From Caulobacter sp. NIBR2454 (GTDB taxonomy: Bacteria; Pseudomonadota; Alphaproteobacteria; Caulobacterales; Caulobacteraceae): a stretch of 64,000 nucleotides of DNA. Positions 1-7,852 of the stretch are shown one piece after another. Every line of letters begins with the position of its first letter. Position 1 is the first letter of the stretch. The position numbers and the translations under genes were made by a program. Location: positions 2,551,001-2,615,000 of the forward strand of contig NZ_CP114871.1 in assembly GCF_027474405.1 (NCBI RefSeq), read 5' to 3'. Under the pieces are notes generated by a model. That model had not been told where the DNA came from. It did not search any database and saw nothing but the letters and a program-made list of their open reading frames with translations.

Positions 1-156
1 CTCGTGCAGGACGAGGTACTGCCGGCAAAGGTCAAGGCAGGCGTCGCCGCCGACGGCGGGCAAGGCGGGCGCTACGGACGCCGACGAGCCGCCCGCAAGG
101 ATCGACCGCCGGGACATGGCCAGCCCCGCTGGACTATGGCTCCGCGACCGGCTCAT
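1..156 (-). CDS. Partial N-terminus, twin-arginine-motif accessory protein
   Basis: This is the first 52 codons of a minus-strand gene that leaves the window on the left; all 52 codons are open. Its ATG (154-156) overlaps the TGA of the upstream gene in an ATGA junction, which argues for translational coupling. A second Met at residue 14 begins MSRRSILAGGSSA, a twin-arginine-like stretch followed by small hydrophobic residues. The gene two places upstream (569-1060) carries a similar SRRAIFAG motif, so the two may be distant paralogues. I do not recognise a family, and export by Tat is inferred only from the motif. Confidence 0.6.
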   Translation of the reverse strand, partial: MSRSRSHSPAGLAMSRRSILAGGSSASVAPALPAVGGDACLDLCRQYLVLHE

Positions 157-572
157 GACGGCCCTCCGATCACAGCGCGGACCAGCCCGGCGGCGTGCCG
201 CCAGTCCGCAGCCGTGAAGAGGCTACTCGGGAACCGACCGAACTCATGGTTGGCGTAGTAAGGCGTGAACAATGCCGCCACCGCCGCCATGCCGGCCGGC
301 GGCTCGATGAGGCCTGCTTGGCGTGCGCAACGCAGCGCCTTGGTCAGGTCATGGCGAAGGTGCCTGCGATTCCAATCGTCGCTCACCCCGGACGCCAGCA
401 GACGGCTCTTCAGGGCCAACTCCATGGCGATGGCCGTCATGTGCGCAGCTTCCTGCGGATGGGCCTGAGCGATCTCCTCCACCCCGCTCACGAAGGTGGC
501 GGCGTTGTCTCGGAACACTGGCGCAAGATAACGGTCAGCTCCGTCCATGGGTCGCCTGATGACGCGGCTCAT
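153..572 (-). CDS. HEPN-like hypothetical protein (139 aa)
   Basis: Small, mostly helical protein. Residues 48-88 contain an ELALKSRLL helix followed by an RRHLRHDL segment. The pattern of a leucine-rich helix, then Arg and His a few residues apart, then HDL and another helix resembles HEPN-type proteins, which are often RNases or toxin and abortive-infection components. The start ATG overlaps the stop of 569-1060 (ATGA), and its own stop overlaps the start of 1-156, so the three form a tight operon. No antitoxin nucleotidyltransferase is visible. The family call is inference from a short motif. Confidence 0.6.
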   Translation of the reverse strand: MSRVIRRPMDGADRYLAPVFRDNAATFVSGVEEIAQAHPQEAAHMTAIAMELALKSRLLASGVSDDWNRRHLRHDLTKALRCARQAGLIEPPAGMAAVAALFTPYYANHEFGRFPSSLFTAADWRHAAGLVRAVIGGPS

Positions 573-1060
573 GCGACGACCTCCGCTGGAGCCAGGACAC
601 TCAGGACGCGTCGGAGGATGAGATTGGCTTCCTCGCTGTCGTCCTTGGTGATCAGGCGCAATAGGACCTTCAGCGAGGCGATCGCCGCCGCCCAGGTGGT
701 CGGCGGCGTGGCGAGCAGCACCTCCAGCGCCACGCGCTCGTTTTCGTGGGCGATCTCCTCCCGCGCCTCGATCTCAGCGAAGGATTGGGCGGCAGGATGC
801 GCCCGCTGTTCTTCATCCGACATGGCGATCCAACCGATCGCTCGGTTCAGATGGCTCTCAAGCTTGCTCCAGGAGGCGTAAAGCTCTGAGGTTTCCGCTC
901 CGGCGTTGAGGAAGGCCTCGCAGGCCTTTAGACCGAGATCTTCGCTCCGCCGGACAATCGGAGGCATCAACGGCAATGCTGACGTACCGGCGAAGATAGC
1001 TCGCCTGGAGAGCGATAAAGGGCGCGGGAGGTCGTCTCCCGTCTTTAGACGTGAGGTCAT
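569..1060 (-). CDS. Hypothetical protein with twin-arginine-like N-terminus (163 aa)
   Basis: The N-terminus contains SLSRRAIFAGTSALPLM (about residues 16-32), which looks like a Tat-type leader, although the charged n-region before it is long. The rest is predicted helical, with an E/H-rich stretch near residues 92-106 (EIEAREEIAHENER). No domain is recognised. It is the first gene of a three-gene minus-strand operon and is divergent from the XRE regulator at 1125, with about 64 bp between the starts. Given its place at the left end of a mobile element it is probably accessory cargo. Confidence 0.6.
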   Translation of the reverse strand: MTSRLKTGDDLPRPLSLSRRAIFAGTSALPLMPPIVRRSEDLGLKACEAFLNAGAETSELYASWSKLESHLNRAIGWIAMSDEEQRAHPAAQSFAEIEAREEIAHENERVALEVLLATPPTTWAAAIASLKVLLRLITKDDSEEANLILRRVLSVLAPAEVVA

Positions 1061-1107
1061 GGGCGCGACTCGCTATGGTGGCGCTGCGCATCGGGCGATG
1101 TCAGCGA

Positions 1108-1142
1108 GCGTGAAAAAGTAGCATATGCGAGAAAAAGTTGCA
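1108..1142 (+). promoter_or_regulatory. Tandem 16-bp direct repeats over the XRE gene start
   Basis: GCGTGAAAAAGTAGCA (1108-1123) and GCGAGAAAAAGTTGCA (1127-1142) differ at two of 16 positions and are 19 bp apart, about two helical turns. They bracket the ATG of the XRE gene in the divergent intergenic region. The natural reading is a pair of operator sites for that repressor controlling itself and the divergent operon. The repeats are seen; their function is inferred. Confidence 0.45.
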
Positions 1143-1376
1143 ATAACTGCCGCGCAAATTCGTGCGGCTCGTTCGCTGCTAGGCTGGAATGGCGCGCAGC
1201 TCGCTGAAGCCTCACAGGTTTCGGTCGCGACTATTCGACGGATGGAGAGCGCAGCGGGTCCTGACCGCAGCTCAGCAGCCAACATCAGCGCCGTGCGCCG
1301 CGCACTCGAAGAAGCGGGTGTTATCTTTCAGGATGAAGACCACGCGGCCGGGGTCGGCGTCCGCCTTCGGAAATAA
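1125..1376 (+). CDS. XRE-family HTH regulator (83 aa)
   Basis: One helix-turn-helix domain fills the protein: ITAAQIRAARSLLGWNGAQLAEASQVSVATIRRMESA (residues 7-43 approximately; helices 2 and 3 at AQLAEAS and VATIRRME). The tail contains VRRALEEAGVIFQ, typical of small XRE proteins in alphaproteobacterial mobile elements. It starts at ATG inside CATATG, between two direct repeats that are candidate operators. It probably represses itself and the divergent three-gene operon, as element-borne XRE proteins commonly do. No ligand domain is visible. Confidence 0.85.
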   Translation: MREKVAITAAQIRAARSLLGWNGAQLAEASQVSVATIRRMESAAGPDRSSAANISAVRRALEEAGVIFQDEDHAAGVGVRLRK

Positions 1377-1478
1377 CCTCAACCCGTTGCGCCGCCCTCG
1401 GCGACCCGCTTTACTCGCACAATCCAAAGTTGTTGCGCGCCTTCCCGTGCTGGAGCCGTGCGAGTAGAGCGAGCGTCC

Positions 1479-1688
1479 ATGCGGAAACCCGCCAAACCCG
1501 TCGATTGGGACTACGCCGTCGATCTGTGGATCGAGATGGTCAACGGCACGCTAGAGGAAGCCAAGGCGGAAGCTCTGCGCGTCTCGAAGAATTGCAGGCG
1601 GCTCGGGTTCGCCTATGAGGCCAAGGCGATGAAGCGCACCGCCGAGCTGATCGAGAAGCGCATCAATCTTGACCCGACCGTCCACTGA
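1479..1688 (+). CDS. Hypothetical protein (69 aa)
   Basis: Small basic helical protein starting MRKPAKPVDWDYAVDLW. An in-frame GTG at 1458 would add seven residues, but its GGAG is too close, so the ATG at 1479 is preferred. The central helix ALRVSKNCRRLGFAYEAKAMKRTAELIEKR is amphipathic. No family is recognised. It lies between the XRE gene and the convergent DUF6118 gene and overlaps the 3' end of the latter by 26 bp. Coding is supported by strong third-position GC and a plausible sequence. Confidence 0.5.
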   Translation: MRKPAKPVDWDYAVDLWIEMVNGTLEEAKAEALRVSKNCRRLGFAYEAKAMKRTAELIEKRINLDPTVH

Positions 1689-2376
1689 CGGGCGGCGCGA
1701 TCTCCACCCGACAACGCACCGCCTCACCGGCCTTGGCCGCCGCCTCGGCGCACTGGTCCAGCACCTCACGATTGACAGTGACCAGCTTTGATCCCCGCGC
1801 CACCTCCGCCCAGGCCTGCGGACTGGCGGACGCCATCAGCCGCTGCCCCGCCGCCCACCGATCCAGACCTATCGTCCGCGCCGCCAGCCGCTCCGGCGCA
1901 TGCCACCGCGACGGCAAAGCGCGCGCGAGGGGACCCGCGAGCCCGGCATAGAGCGCGATGCCGGCGGCCACGCCCGCAAAGCCGACGCCCGCCAGCCATC
2001 GTCGCTGATCTTTCGCGGTCCGCTCCCGCCGAGCCGCCATCTCGATCCGCTGTGTCGCCTGCCGAAGCGCCGTCTCGGCCTTGCGCAGATCGTCCTGCGC
2101 CTGGCGCCCGGCCTGAGCGACCGCCGCCTCTTGACCTGCCGCCCAGGCCCCTGGCGTCATCGCCAGGGCCGGGGAGGCAGCAAGGTCCTCCAAACGCGCC
2201 TCGATCTCTCCAAGGCTCTTGGCCATGGCCCCAAGCGTCGGCGAATAGTCCACGGCGCCGGCCGGCTTCTCCGCCGCCAGACCTTCCACGGCGCGCTGCA
2301 TAAGCGCGACCTGGGCGCGCAGCGCCTCGAACGCCTCTTCGGCCGAACGGGGGTCGTCCCGGCTCACCGCTCCCAA
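1663..2376 (-). CDS. DUF6118-type membrane protein beside TraA
   Basis: 237 aa. The N-terminal two thirds is helical and Ala/Glu-rich, with likely coiled coil around residues 90-120 (DDLRKAETALRQATQRIEMAARRER). A single membrane segment follows (WLAGVGFAGVAAGIALYAGLAG, about 127-148), and then a C-terminal domain with two cysteines. Proteins of this layout directly downstream of a Ti-type relaxase are annotated DUF6118; the name is from memory. Its start overlaps the end of traA by 13 bp, so it is translationally coupled to the relaxase and probably helps in DNA processing or element maintenance. No enzymatic motif is seen. Confidence 0.7.
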   Translation of the reverse strand: MGAVSRDDPRSAEEAFEALRAQVALMQRAVEGLAAEKPAGAVDYSPTLGAMAKSLGEIEARLEDLAASPALAMTPGAWAAGQEAAVAQAGRQAQDDLRKAETALRQATQRIEMAARRERTAKDQRRWLAGVGFAGVAAGIALYAGLAGPLARALPSRWHAPERLAARTIGLDRWAAGQRLMASASPQAWAEVARGSKLVTVNREVLDQCAEAAAKAGEAVRCRVEIAPPVSGRSGQD

Positions 2377-4949
2377 CCTCGATCTCTTTCGTGGCCTCGC
2401 TCAAGTCCCGGATCCCGCTCCGGCATGCCCGGCCGCTCCAGAGCCGCCATTGCGGCGGCGGTGCGTCCACGCTCTGCCGAGGCCGCAAGCTCAGGCTCGG
2501 CGCTGAACGCGACGGCCAGGCGCTCCGAACCGCGCTCGCGGAACTGGTCGATCCGCTCCGACGCTGCCTCGAATGCCTTGGCCTGATGCGGCAGGACCGG
2601 CAGGCCCGCCTCGCGCATCCGCTCAGCGTCACGCCAGGCTCGCGCGAACGCGGTAACCGCCCGATGGGCGCCATCGTCAGGCTCCAGTGCTGGTCGTGTC
2701 TTGGCGGTCGGCGTGAACCCTTCGAATCGCCCTCGCTCTGAGGCCGGCGCCTCCCGCGCGTTCGGATAGTCCAGCGCCCTGTCCTTCAGCCGCTCACGCC
2801 CCATGATACCGGCCAGATGGCTCTCGCTTGAGAACTGATCCCTGGCCCAATGCAGGGAGAGGCCGTCCCGATGTCGACTTAGCGCCACATAGGAGGCGTG
2901 CCGGTCGAAGACGTTGCTGGCGAGGATGTGGGTGCGGTCCACCGTGACGCCCTGCGTCTTATGGATGGTCGCCGCGTAGCCGTGCTCAAGGGCGTTGTAG
3001 TCCTTCAGGTCGAACCGCACCTTGCGCCCGTCATCCAGCCGGACCTCCATCGCGCTGGATGTGGCCCGCTCCAGCGTCCCCAGGGTGCCGTTCTTGACGC
3101 CCAGGGACCGCTCGTTGCGCAGGAACATCAATCGCTCGCCCGGCGCCATTGGCCGGTCGCCGCGCTCGGTCTTGTAGGTCCGCTCCTCTCGAAGCTCGCC
3201 GCCCGCCTTCAGCCGCTCACGGGCGAGGTCGTTCAGGGCGCGCACATCGGCGCGCTTGTAACTGAGCATGATCTGTGAGGCCTCGGGGAGATCTCGCCGG
3301 ATCCTCGCCCATTCTTCGACGACCGCTTTGCGGGCGAGATCCTGAGTCTCGTGCGCATGGACCATCCCCGCTTGAGAATAGGCGTCCAGCGCCTCGGCCG
3401 TCCGCTCGGTCGCCAAGGCCCGCGTGGCGGCCCGCTGCCAGTCCTCGCGCTGACGCCTGATCTGGCTGATCTCCACCGCCCCGTGGCGCTCGGCCAGCGC
3501 CCGGAATGCTGCTCCTGCCTCGATGGCCTGGAGCTGCTCCACATCGCCCACAAGGACCACCTTGGCGCCCGCGCGATCGGCGGCGCCGATCACCCGCTCC
3601 AACTGTCGCGTACCTACAAGGCCCGCTTCGTCGATGACCAGCACGTCGCGATTGGTCAGCGTCTCGCGTCCTCGGTTCCAGGCGTACTCCAGGCTCGCCA
3701 GGGTGCGCGAAGGAATGCCCGATCCGCCTTCGAGGTTCTCGGCGGCTATGCCCGAGAGGGCCGCGCCCCTGACGGTGTATCCCTCGGCCTCCCAGGCCTC
3801 TCTGGCGACCCCGAGCATGGCGCTCTTGCCGCCGCCGGCGTAGCCGACCACCACAGCCAGATCGCGCCCCTCCACCACATAGTCGAAGGCGGTCCGCTGC
3901 TCGTCGCCCAGGTCGAGGCCACGCGCCCTGGCGTTGATGATCGCGTCGCCCTGGGCCATCGGGCCGACACTATGCCGACGATGCTCGGCGAGGCTGTCGC
4001 CCGCCTGCTCCAGGCGCTGCTCGATGGCGATCATCTCGCGGGTGGTGAACCGCTCCTGGCCCTTGCCATCGCGCCCTAAGGCCACGCGCTCGTCGCTCAT
4101 GCGGACCGCGCTCATGGCCCGGTCGAACTGCGCCTTGTCGTCGGTATGCGAGTGGGCGAACCGCGCCACATCGAGGTCGGTGAACGTCGCCTGATGGAAG
4201 GTGATGGCGGTGAGTGCGATGCGCGGATCAGCGATGATCCGCTCGCCGTTGCGCCGGGCGATCTCGTGGTGGTCGGCGGCGCGCTGCGCCTGTTCGCCGC
4301 GATGCTCCCTGCGCGAGCCGGCGGGGCCGATCTTGTCCTGGGGCTCAAGGTCGATGCCCTGATCCTTGAAGCTGCGATGGTCGATGCGGACGTCGAGATC
4401 GCGCAGAGCCAGCCGTTCGTTGACGTGCTCGGCCCAGGCCTCGCGCCAGTGCAAAAGCCGCTCGCCGGCGTTCCATTCGCGGACCTTCTGACCAAAGCCC
4501 GCAGGCCCGGCTTCGCGCATAGTCAGCATGACATGCGCATGGGGTTTGGGGCTGCCGTCCTCGGCCTTGTCCCAATGCACATTGAGGTCTGCGACCATGC
4601 CCTTGTCGACGAACTCGCGCTGCACGAACGCGCGCGCCAATTCGATGCCGTCAGCCTGATCCAGCTCACGCGGAATGGCGAACTCCACCTCGCGCGCCAA
4701 CTGCGCATCCTTGCGCTTCTCGAAGGCCTCCACCTCGTTCCACAAGGTGGCGCGATCTAGCCAGCGATCGGGCGTGTTCTCCGACGCCATGACCTCCGAA
4801 TGGATGACGCCTGCCTTGTTGGTGAAGTCGTGCGCGCGGTCGAGCCGCTCGTCATGCAGGCGGCTTGCGGCGCGGTAGGCGGCGGCGGCCACCGCGCTCG
4901 ATCCATTGGCGCGGGAGATCACTTTCGCCGAGAAGTGATAGATCGCCAT
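2364..4949 (-). CDS. traA: TraA relaxase-helicase (Ti-type, MOBQ)
   Basis: 861 aa from the canonical start MAIYHFSAKVISRANG; the longer open frame to 5075 is not needed. Residues 1-230 are a MobA/MobL relaxase, with the metal-binding histidine motif around H125, H137 and H139 (VHWDKAEDGSPKPHAH). Residues 340-760 form a RecD-like helicase: Walker A GYAGGGKS at 369-376, Walker B DEAG at 440-443, then GDVEQLQAI and a C-terminal UvrD-like block (ATIHKTQGVTVD, VALSRHRDGL). It nicks oriT, stays on the 5' end and unwinds the transferred strand. The candidate oriT lies immediately upstream, as in Ti plasmids. Confidence 0.93.
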   Translation of the reverse strand: MAIYHFSAKVISRANGSSAVAAAAYRAASRLHDERLDRAHDFTNKAGVIHSEVMASENTPDRWLDRATLWNEVEAFEKRKDAQLAREVEFAIPRELDQADGIELARAFVQREFVDKGMVADLNVHWDKAEDGSPKPHAHVMLTMREAGPAGFGQKVREWNAGERLLHWREAWAEHVNERLALRDLDVRIDHRSFKDQGIDLEPQDKIGPAGSRREHRGEQAQRAADHHEIARRNGERIIADPRIALTAITFHQATFTDLDVARFAHSHTDDKAQFDRAMSAVRMSDERVALGRDGKGQERFTTREMIAIEQRLEQAGDSLAEHRRHSVGPMAQGDAIINARARGLDLGDEQRTAFDYVVEGRDLAVVVGYAGGGKSAMLGVAREAWEAEGYTVRGAALSGIAAENLEGGSGIPSRTLASLEYAWNRGRETLTNRDVLVIDEAGLVGTRQLERVIGAADRAGAKVVLVGDVEQLQAIEAGAAFRALAERHGAVEISQIRRQREDWQRAATRALATERTAEALDAYSQAGMVHAHETQDLARKAVVEEWARIRRDLPEASQIMLSYKRADVRALNDLARERLKAGGELREERTYKTERGDRPMAPGERLMFLRNERSLGVKNGTLGTLERATSSAMEVRLDDGRKVRFDLKDYNALEHGYAATIHKTQGVTVDRTHILASNVFDRHASYVALSRHRDGLSLHWARDQFSSESHLAGIMGRERLKDRALDYPNAREAPASERGRFEGFTPTAKTRPALEPDDGAHRAVTAFARAWRDAERMREAGLPVLPHQAKAFEAASERIDQFRERGSERLAVAFSAEPELAASAERGRTAAAMAALERPGMPERDPGLERGHERDRGWER

Positions 4950-4981
4950 TCTGGCGCTCCGTCTTTGCACTTCCTTCGAGC

Positions 4982-5012
4982 ACGTCGGCACGACGTATAA
5001 GCGCGCACTCCG
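4982..5012. other. Candidate origin of transfer (oriT)
   Basis: In the 176-bp gap between divergent traA and traC/D/G genes there is a perfect inverted repeat ACGTCG-GCA-CGACGT (4982-4996), followed directly by ATAAGCGCGCACTCC. Ti and RSF1010-type (MOBQ) origins have this plan: a short inverted repeat followed by a TAA-xGCGC-type nic region. On the other strand GCGCGCTTATACGTCG resembles the Ti-plasmid oriT core as I remember it. Position, architecture and relaxase class agree. The exact nic position is not assigned. Confidence 0.6.
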
Positions 5013-5125
5013 ATCAAAGATCGGCGATGACGACGTGTCCGTGCTGACCGTGACTCCGATTGAGCGCTGGTTCAACCTGCGATAGCATCTTGCCTGGGTG
5101 GGGCTCCTTTGGAGAGCGGACCCGC

Positions 5126-5434
5126 ATGCGCAAACCTCGTGACATCGACGCCGAGCTTGCCGCTCTGGCTAGGCGCACCAAGACCCTCAAAGCCCGCAAG
5201 GTCGTCCAGCTCGGCGAGCTGGTGGTCTCCACCGGCGCCGACACTCTGGACGTCGAGACCCTGGCTGGCGCGTTGCTATCTGCGGTGAAAGCGGCTGACG
5301 GCGAGCGGGAGGGTTGGCGCCGGCTGGGCGCCGACCACTTTCGCAAGGGACGTCAGAGCGCTCGCCCTGGCGGGGCGGATCGCGGCGGACGGCGCTCGGC
5401 TGTCGAAGGTCACGGCGCTCACGCATCGCGCTGA
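5126..5434 (+). CDS. TraC/TraD-like conjugal transfer protein
   Basis: Starts MRKPRDIDAELAALARR at ATG 5126 with GGAGAG about 9 nt upstream. The helical, Lys/Arg-rich N-terminal half followed by a VVQLGELVVSTGADTLDVETLAGAL block is typical of the small TraC/TraD accessory proteins encoded between oriT and traG in Ti-type systems; they help assemble the relaxosome. After about residue 72 this frame loses its high third-position GC, while the +1 frame gains it. The last 30 residues (RPGGADRGG onward) may therefore be a shadow produced by a frameshift. Confidence 0.65.
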   Translation: MRKPRDIDAELAALARRTKTLKARKVVQLGELVVSTGADTLDVETLAGALLSAVKAADGEREGWRRLGADHFRKGRQSARPGGADRGGRRSAVEGHGAHASR

Positions 5435-5471
5435 AGCGGCGCGGGCGCGTTCCGATACGAGGGCCTGGGTC

Positions 5472-5687
5472 GTGGCGAGACGTGAGCGCACCCATCACCT
5501 GATCGAGCTGGGCGGGCTCGTCCAGAAGGCGGGTCTTGTGGACCTCGCCGAAGACGATCGCGCGGCCTTGCTGGGTGCCTTTCTGTCGCTGGCTGATCAG
5601 CTCGGCAGCGACGGCCGGCGTGACATCCTCGCCCTTTGGCGGCGTCGTGGGCAGCGGGCGTTCGGCGCCGATCGGCGGGTCGAATGA
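5472..5687 (+). CDS. traD: TraD conjugal transfer protein
   Basis: 71 aa from a GTG start, with the TraD signature RTHHLIELGGLVQKAGLVDL followed by a DDRAALLGAFLSLADQL helix. The frame stays open upstream to the stop at 5286-5288 and looks coding from about 5340 (ALALAGRIAADGARLSKVTALTHRAE), but it has no ATG, GTG or TTG before 5472. Either the protein starts at 5472 or the start was lost by a frameshift relative to the preceding gene. The stop overlaps the traG start (ATGA), so TraD and TraG are coupled. Confidence 0.75.
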   Translation: MARRERTHHLIELGGLVQKAGLVDLAEDDRAALLGAFLSLADQLGSDGRRDILALWRRRGQRAFGADRRVE

Positions 5688-7399
5688 AGGACGCGCCGAC
5701 GCGCCTGACCCTGTTCGACATCCTGAAGGTCGGCAGCGGCCTCGGACGGGTGACCGCCTTTGGGATCGGCGCCGGATGGCGCTGGGTGAGCCGGGGCGTC
5801 AGCCTCGGGGCGCGGGTCATCGCTGTCCTCGTCGCCTTCGTCCTCGGCTACGCCATTGTCAGCATTCCGGTGGCGGCTTGGGAGGCGTTCGGGTCACCGC
5901 TTGGCGGATGGCGCTACGGGTTGATGGTGATCGGCGGCCTGCTCAGCGGCGCGGCGGCGGCGCTCCGGTTCTGGGAGCAAGCGCTGGTCTCGGGCGACGG
6001 CGTGCATGGCACGGCGCGATGGGCGACCAGGGGCGAGATCAACCGCACCCTGGGCGGTAAGGATGGGATCATTGTCGGGCGCGGCTCAGATGGTCGGCTG
6101 CTGCGCTATGGCGGGCCGTCGCATCTGCTGACCATCGCGCCGACACGGTCGGGCAAGGGGGTCGGGGCGATCATACCTAACCTGCTGCTCCTAGAGCGCT
6201 CGATCCTCTGCGTCGATCCCAAGGGTGAGAACGCCCGCATCACCGCCGAGGCCCGGCGGCGGTTTGGGCCGGTGCATGTGCTCGATCCGTTTGAAGTCTC
6301 CGAGGAGCCGAGCGCGTCGTTCAATCCGCTGGCGGCGCTCGATCCGATGAGCCTCGATCTGGCCGAAGAGGCGGCGGCCATCGCGGAGGCCCTGGTCTAT
6401 GACCCGCCGCACCAGGTGGGCGAGGCCCATTGGAACGAGGAGGCGCGGGCGCTGATCACGGGGGTGATCCTGCATGTGGTCACCTCGGAGCTTCCCATGC
6501 GGCGGACGCTGGTGACCGTGCGCGAGCTGCTGACGGCGGCGCCGGATCAGCTGGGCGCCACGTTGAAGGCCATGCAGCGGTCTGGGGCGGCGGGTGGCCT
6601 AGTAGCGCGAGCGGCCAATCGGCATCTGGCCAAGACCGACCGCGAGGCCGCAGGGGTGCTGTCGGCGGCGCAGCGGCACACCCACTTCCTTGACAGCCCC
6701 CGTATGGCGCGGGTGCTGGGGCGCTCGGACTTTGCGTTCGGCGATCTGAAGGACGAGGTCGCCACAGTGTTCCTCGTCTTGCCGCCGGATCGGCTGGCCA
6801 CCCATGCGCGGTGGCTTCGGCTGCTGATCGTCCAGTCGGTCAATGCTCTGTCGCGGCGGCTGGCGGATCGAGACGCGCAGCCGGTGTTGTTCCTGCTCGA
6901 CGAGTTTCGGTCGCTGGGGCAGCTGGAGGCGGTGGAGCGGGCGTTCGGCCTGCTTGCCGGTTACGGCGTGCAGCTATGGCCGTTCGTGCAGGACCTGCAT
7001 CAGCTTCGCGGCGCCTATGGCCAGGAGGCTGGGACATTCCTGTCCAATGCTGGGCTGGTGCAGGTGTTCAACGTGGCCGATGTCGATACGGCGAGTTGGG
7101 TATCGCGGACGCTCGGGTCACGGACGGTGCGCTATGAGACAGCGGGCGGCAGTTCGACAGCGTCGCCCGGGCAGTGGGGCGAGAGCCACACCTCGTCCTC
7201 CAGCGATCATCTCAGCGGGCGGCCGTTGCTGACGGCGGATGAGGTGATGGGATTTGACGGGGGGAAAATGATTCTGCTGAGGCCGGGGGCGCGGCCAGCC
7301 TTTGTGTGGAAGGTCCGTTATTGGGATGACGCGGAGTTCAGAAGCGGACAAAGCGCTGGTCGCGGGCGAGAAGAGCGGCGCAATTATCGTCGCGGCTGA
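5684..7399 (+). CDS. traG: TraG/VirD4 type IV coupling protein
   Basis: 571 aa starting MKDAPTRLTLFDI at the ATG that overlaps the traD stop. Two N-terminal membrane segments (about 43-66 and 77-97) anchor it. Walker A APTRSGKG is at 152-159 with the following PNLL, and Walker B VLFLLDEFRSLGQLEAVE lies near residue 405. The block SWVSRTLGSRTVRYET and a C-terminal LLRPGARPAFVWKVRYW match TraG/VirD4 ATPases. It links the TraA-oriT complex to a mating channel. No trb or virB channel genes are in view, so the element may be mobilizable only, or its channel genes may lie further left. Confidence 0.92.
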   Translation: MKDAPTRLTLFDILKVGSGLGRVTAFGIGAGWRWVSRGVSLGARVIAVLVAFVLGYAIVSIPVAAWEAFGSPLGGWRYGLMVIGGLLSGAAAALRFWEQALVSGDGVHGTARWATRGEINRTLGGKDGIIVGRGSDGRLLRYGGPSHLLTIAPTRSGKGVGAIIPNLLLLERSILCVDPKGENARITAEARRRFGPVHVLDPFEVSEEPSASFNPLAALDPMSLDLAEEAAAIAEALVYDPPHQVGEAHWNEEARALITGVILHVVTSELPMRRTLVTVRELLTAAPDQLGATLKAMQRSGAAGGLVARAANRHLAKTDREAAGVLSAAQRHTHFLDSPRMARVLGRSDFAFGDLKDEVATVFLVLPPDRLATHARWLRLLIVQSVNALSRRLADRDAQPVLFLLDEFRSLGQLEAVERAFGLLAGYGVQLWPFVQDLHQLRGAYGQEAGTFLSNAGLVQVFNVADVDTASWVSRTLGSRTVRYETAGGSSTASPGQWGESHTSSSSDHLSGRPLLTADEVMGFDGGKMILLRPGARPAFVWKVRYWDDAEFRSGQSAGRGREERRNYRRG

Positions 7400-7441
7400 A
7401 GACGAGACGGTCGAAGCCTTCGCGAGCGCTGGGGCCGGGTT

Positions 7442-7470
7442 AAGGAGGACGGATTACTACCGCCCTCCTT
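7442..7470. terminator. Bidirectional terminator-like hairpin
   Basis: AAGGAGGACGG (7442-7452) and CCGCCCTCCTT (7460-7470) pair with one mismatch around the loop ATTACTA. The hairpin sits between the convergent traG and YegP-like genes, where a shared terminator would be expected. Neither side has a long U run. Confidence 0.5.
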
Positions 7471-7477
7471 CCGCAAT

Positions 7478-7660
7478 TTACTTCCGCTCGACGGGGGCAG
7501 CGTACGAGCTCTTGTTGAGCTCGATCGACCGATCGCAGTCCGCTTCGGCAACGTAAGCCTCGCTAGACATCGAGATGATCTTGCCATTGACCGTGGACTT
7601 GAGACGCCAGCGCCAGCCGTCGGTCTTGTACTTCTCGTACTTCAAGTTCGTGTTCGACAT
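7478..7660 (-). CDS. YegP-like DUF1508 protein (60 aa)
   Basis: A single DUF1508/UPF0339 unit: FEIY-like KYEKYKTDGWRWRLKSTVNG, then KIISMSSEAYVAEADCDRSIELNKSS, matching the usual W-RW-L and ADC--I signature. The start at 7660 has AAGGAG about 8 nt upstream; the frame runs on to 7837 but without a comparable ribosome site. The family folds as a small beta-alpha domain of unknown role and often occurs as tandem repeats. Here only one repeat is present. It separates the transfer genes from the restriction operon. Confidence 0.8.
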   Translation of the reverse strand: MSNTNLKYEKYKTDGWRWRLKSTVNGKIISMSSEAYVAEADCDRSIELNKSSYAAPVERK

Positions 7661-7762
7661 AACGTCGCTCCTTAAGGGCGGCTTGACGGAGATCGAGCGA
7701 ACGACGACTTTAGACATGTCCATCCAAATCGCGCCGTGGCCCAAGCCGCAGTGATAGGACCC

Positions 7763-7797
7763 ACGGGCTCGGTGTTGCTGCACCGAGCCCGTTTCGT
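7763..7797 (+). terminator. Strong 12-bp hairpin followed by TTCGTTT
   Basis: ACGGGCTCGGTG (7763-7774) and CACCGAGCCCGT (7781-7792) are perfect complements around TTGCTG, followed by TTCGTTT. The tail points to plus-strand termination, yet the nearest plus-strand gene ends 364 bp upstream and the intervening gene is on the other strand. It may end traG read-through or an unannotated short transcript, and it insulates the restriction operon. Confidence 0.55.
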
Positions 7798-7852
7798 TTC
7801 CGCCCATTAACGGTACGATAGAAAATATCCCTGTCAAATCGAAAGAGGCGGT

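Noticed and set aside
4950..5075. N-terminal 42-residue extension of TraA
   Set aside because: The canonical family start MAIYHFSAKV lies at 4949, and the extension would cross the oriT candidate.
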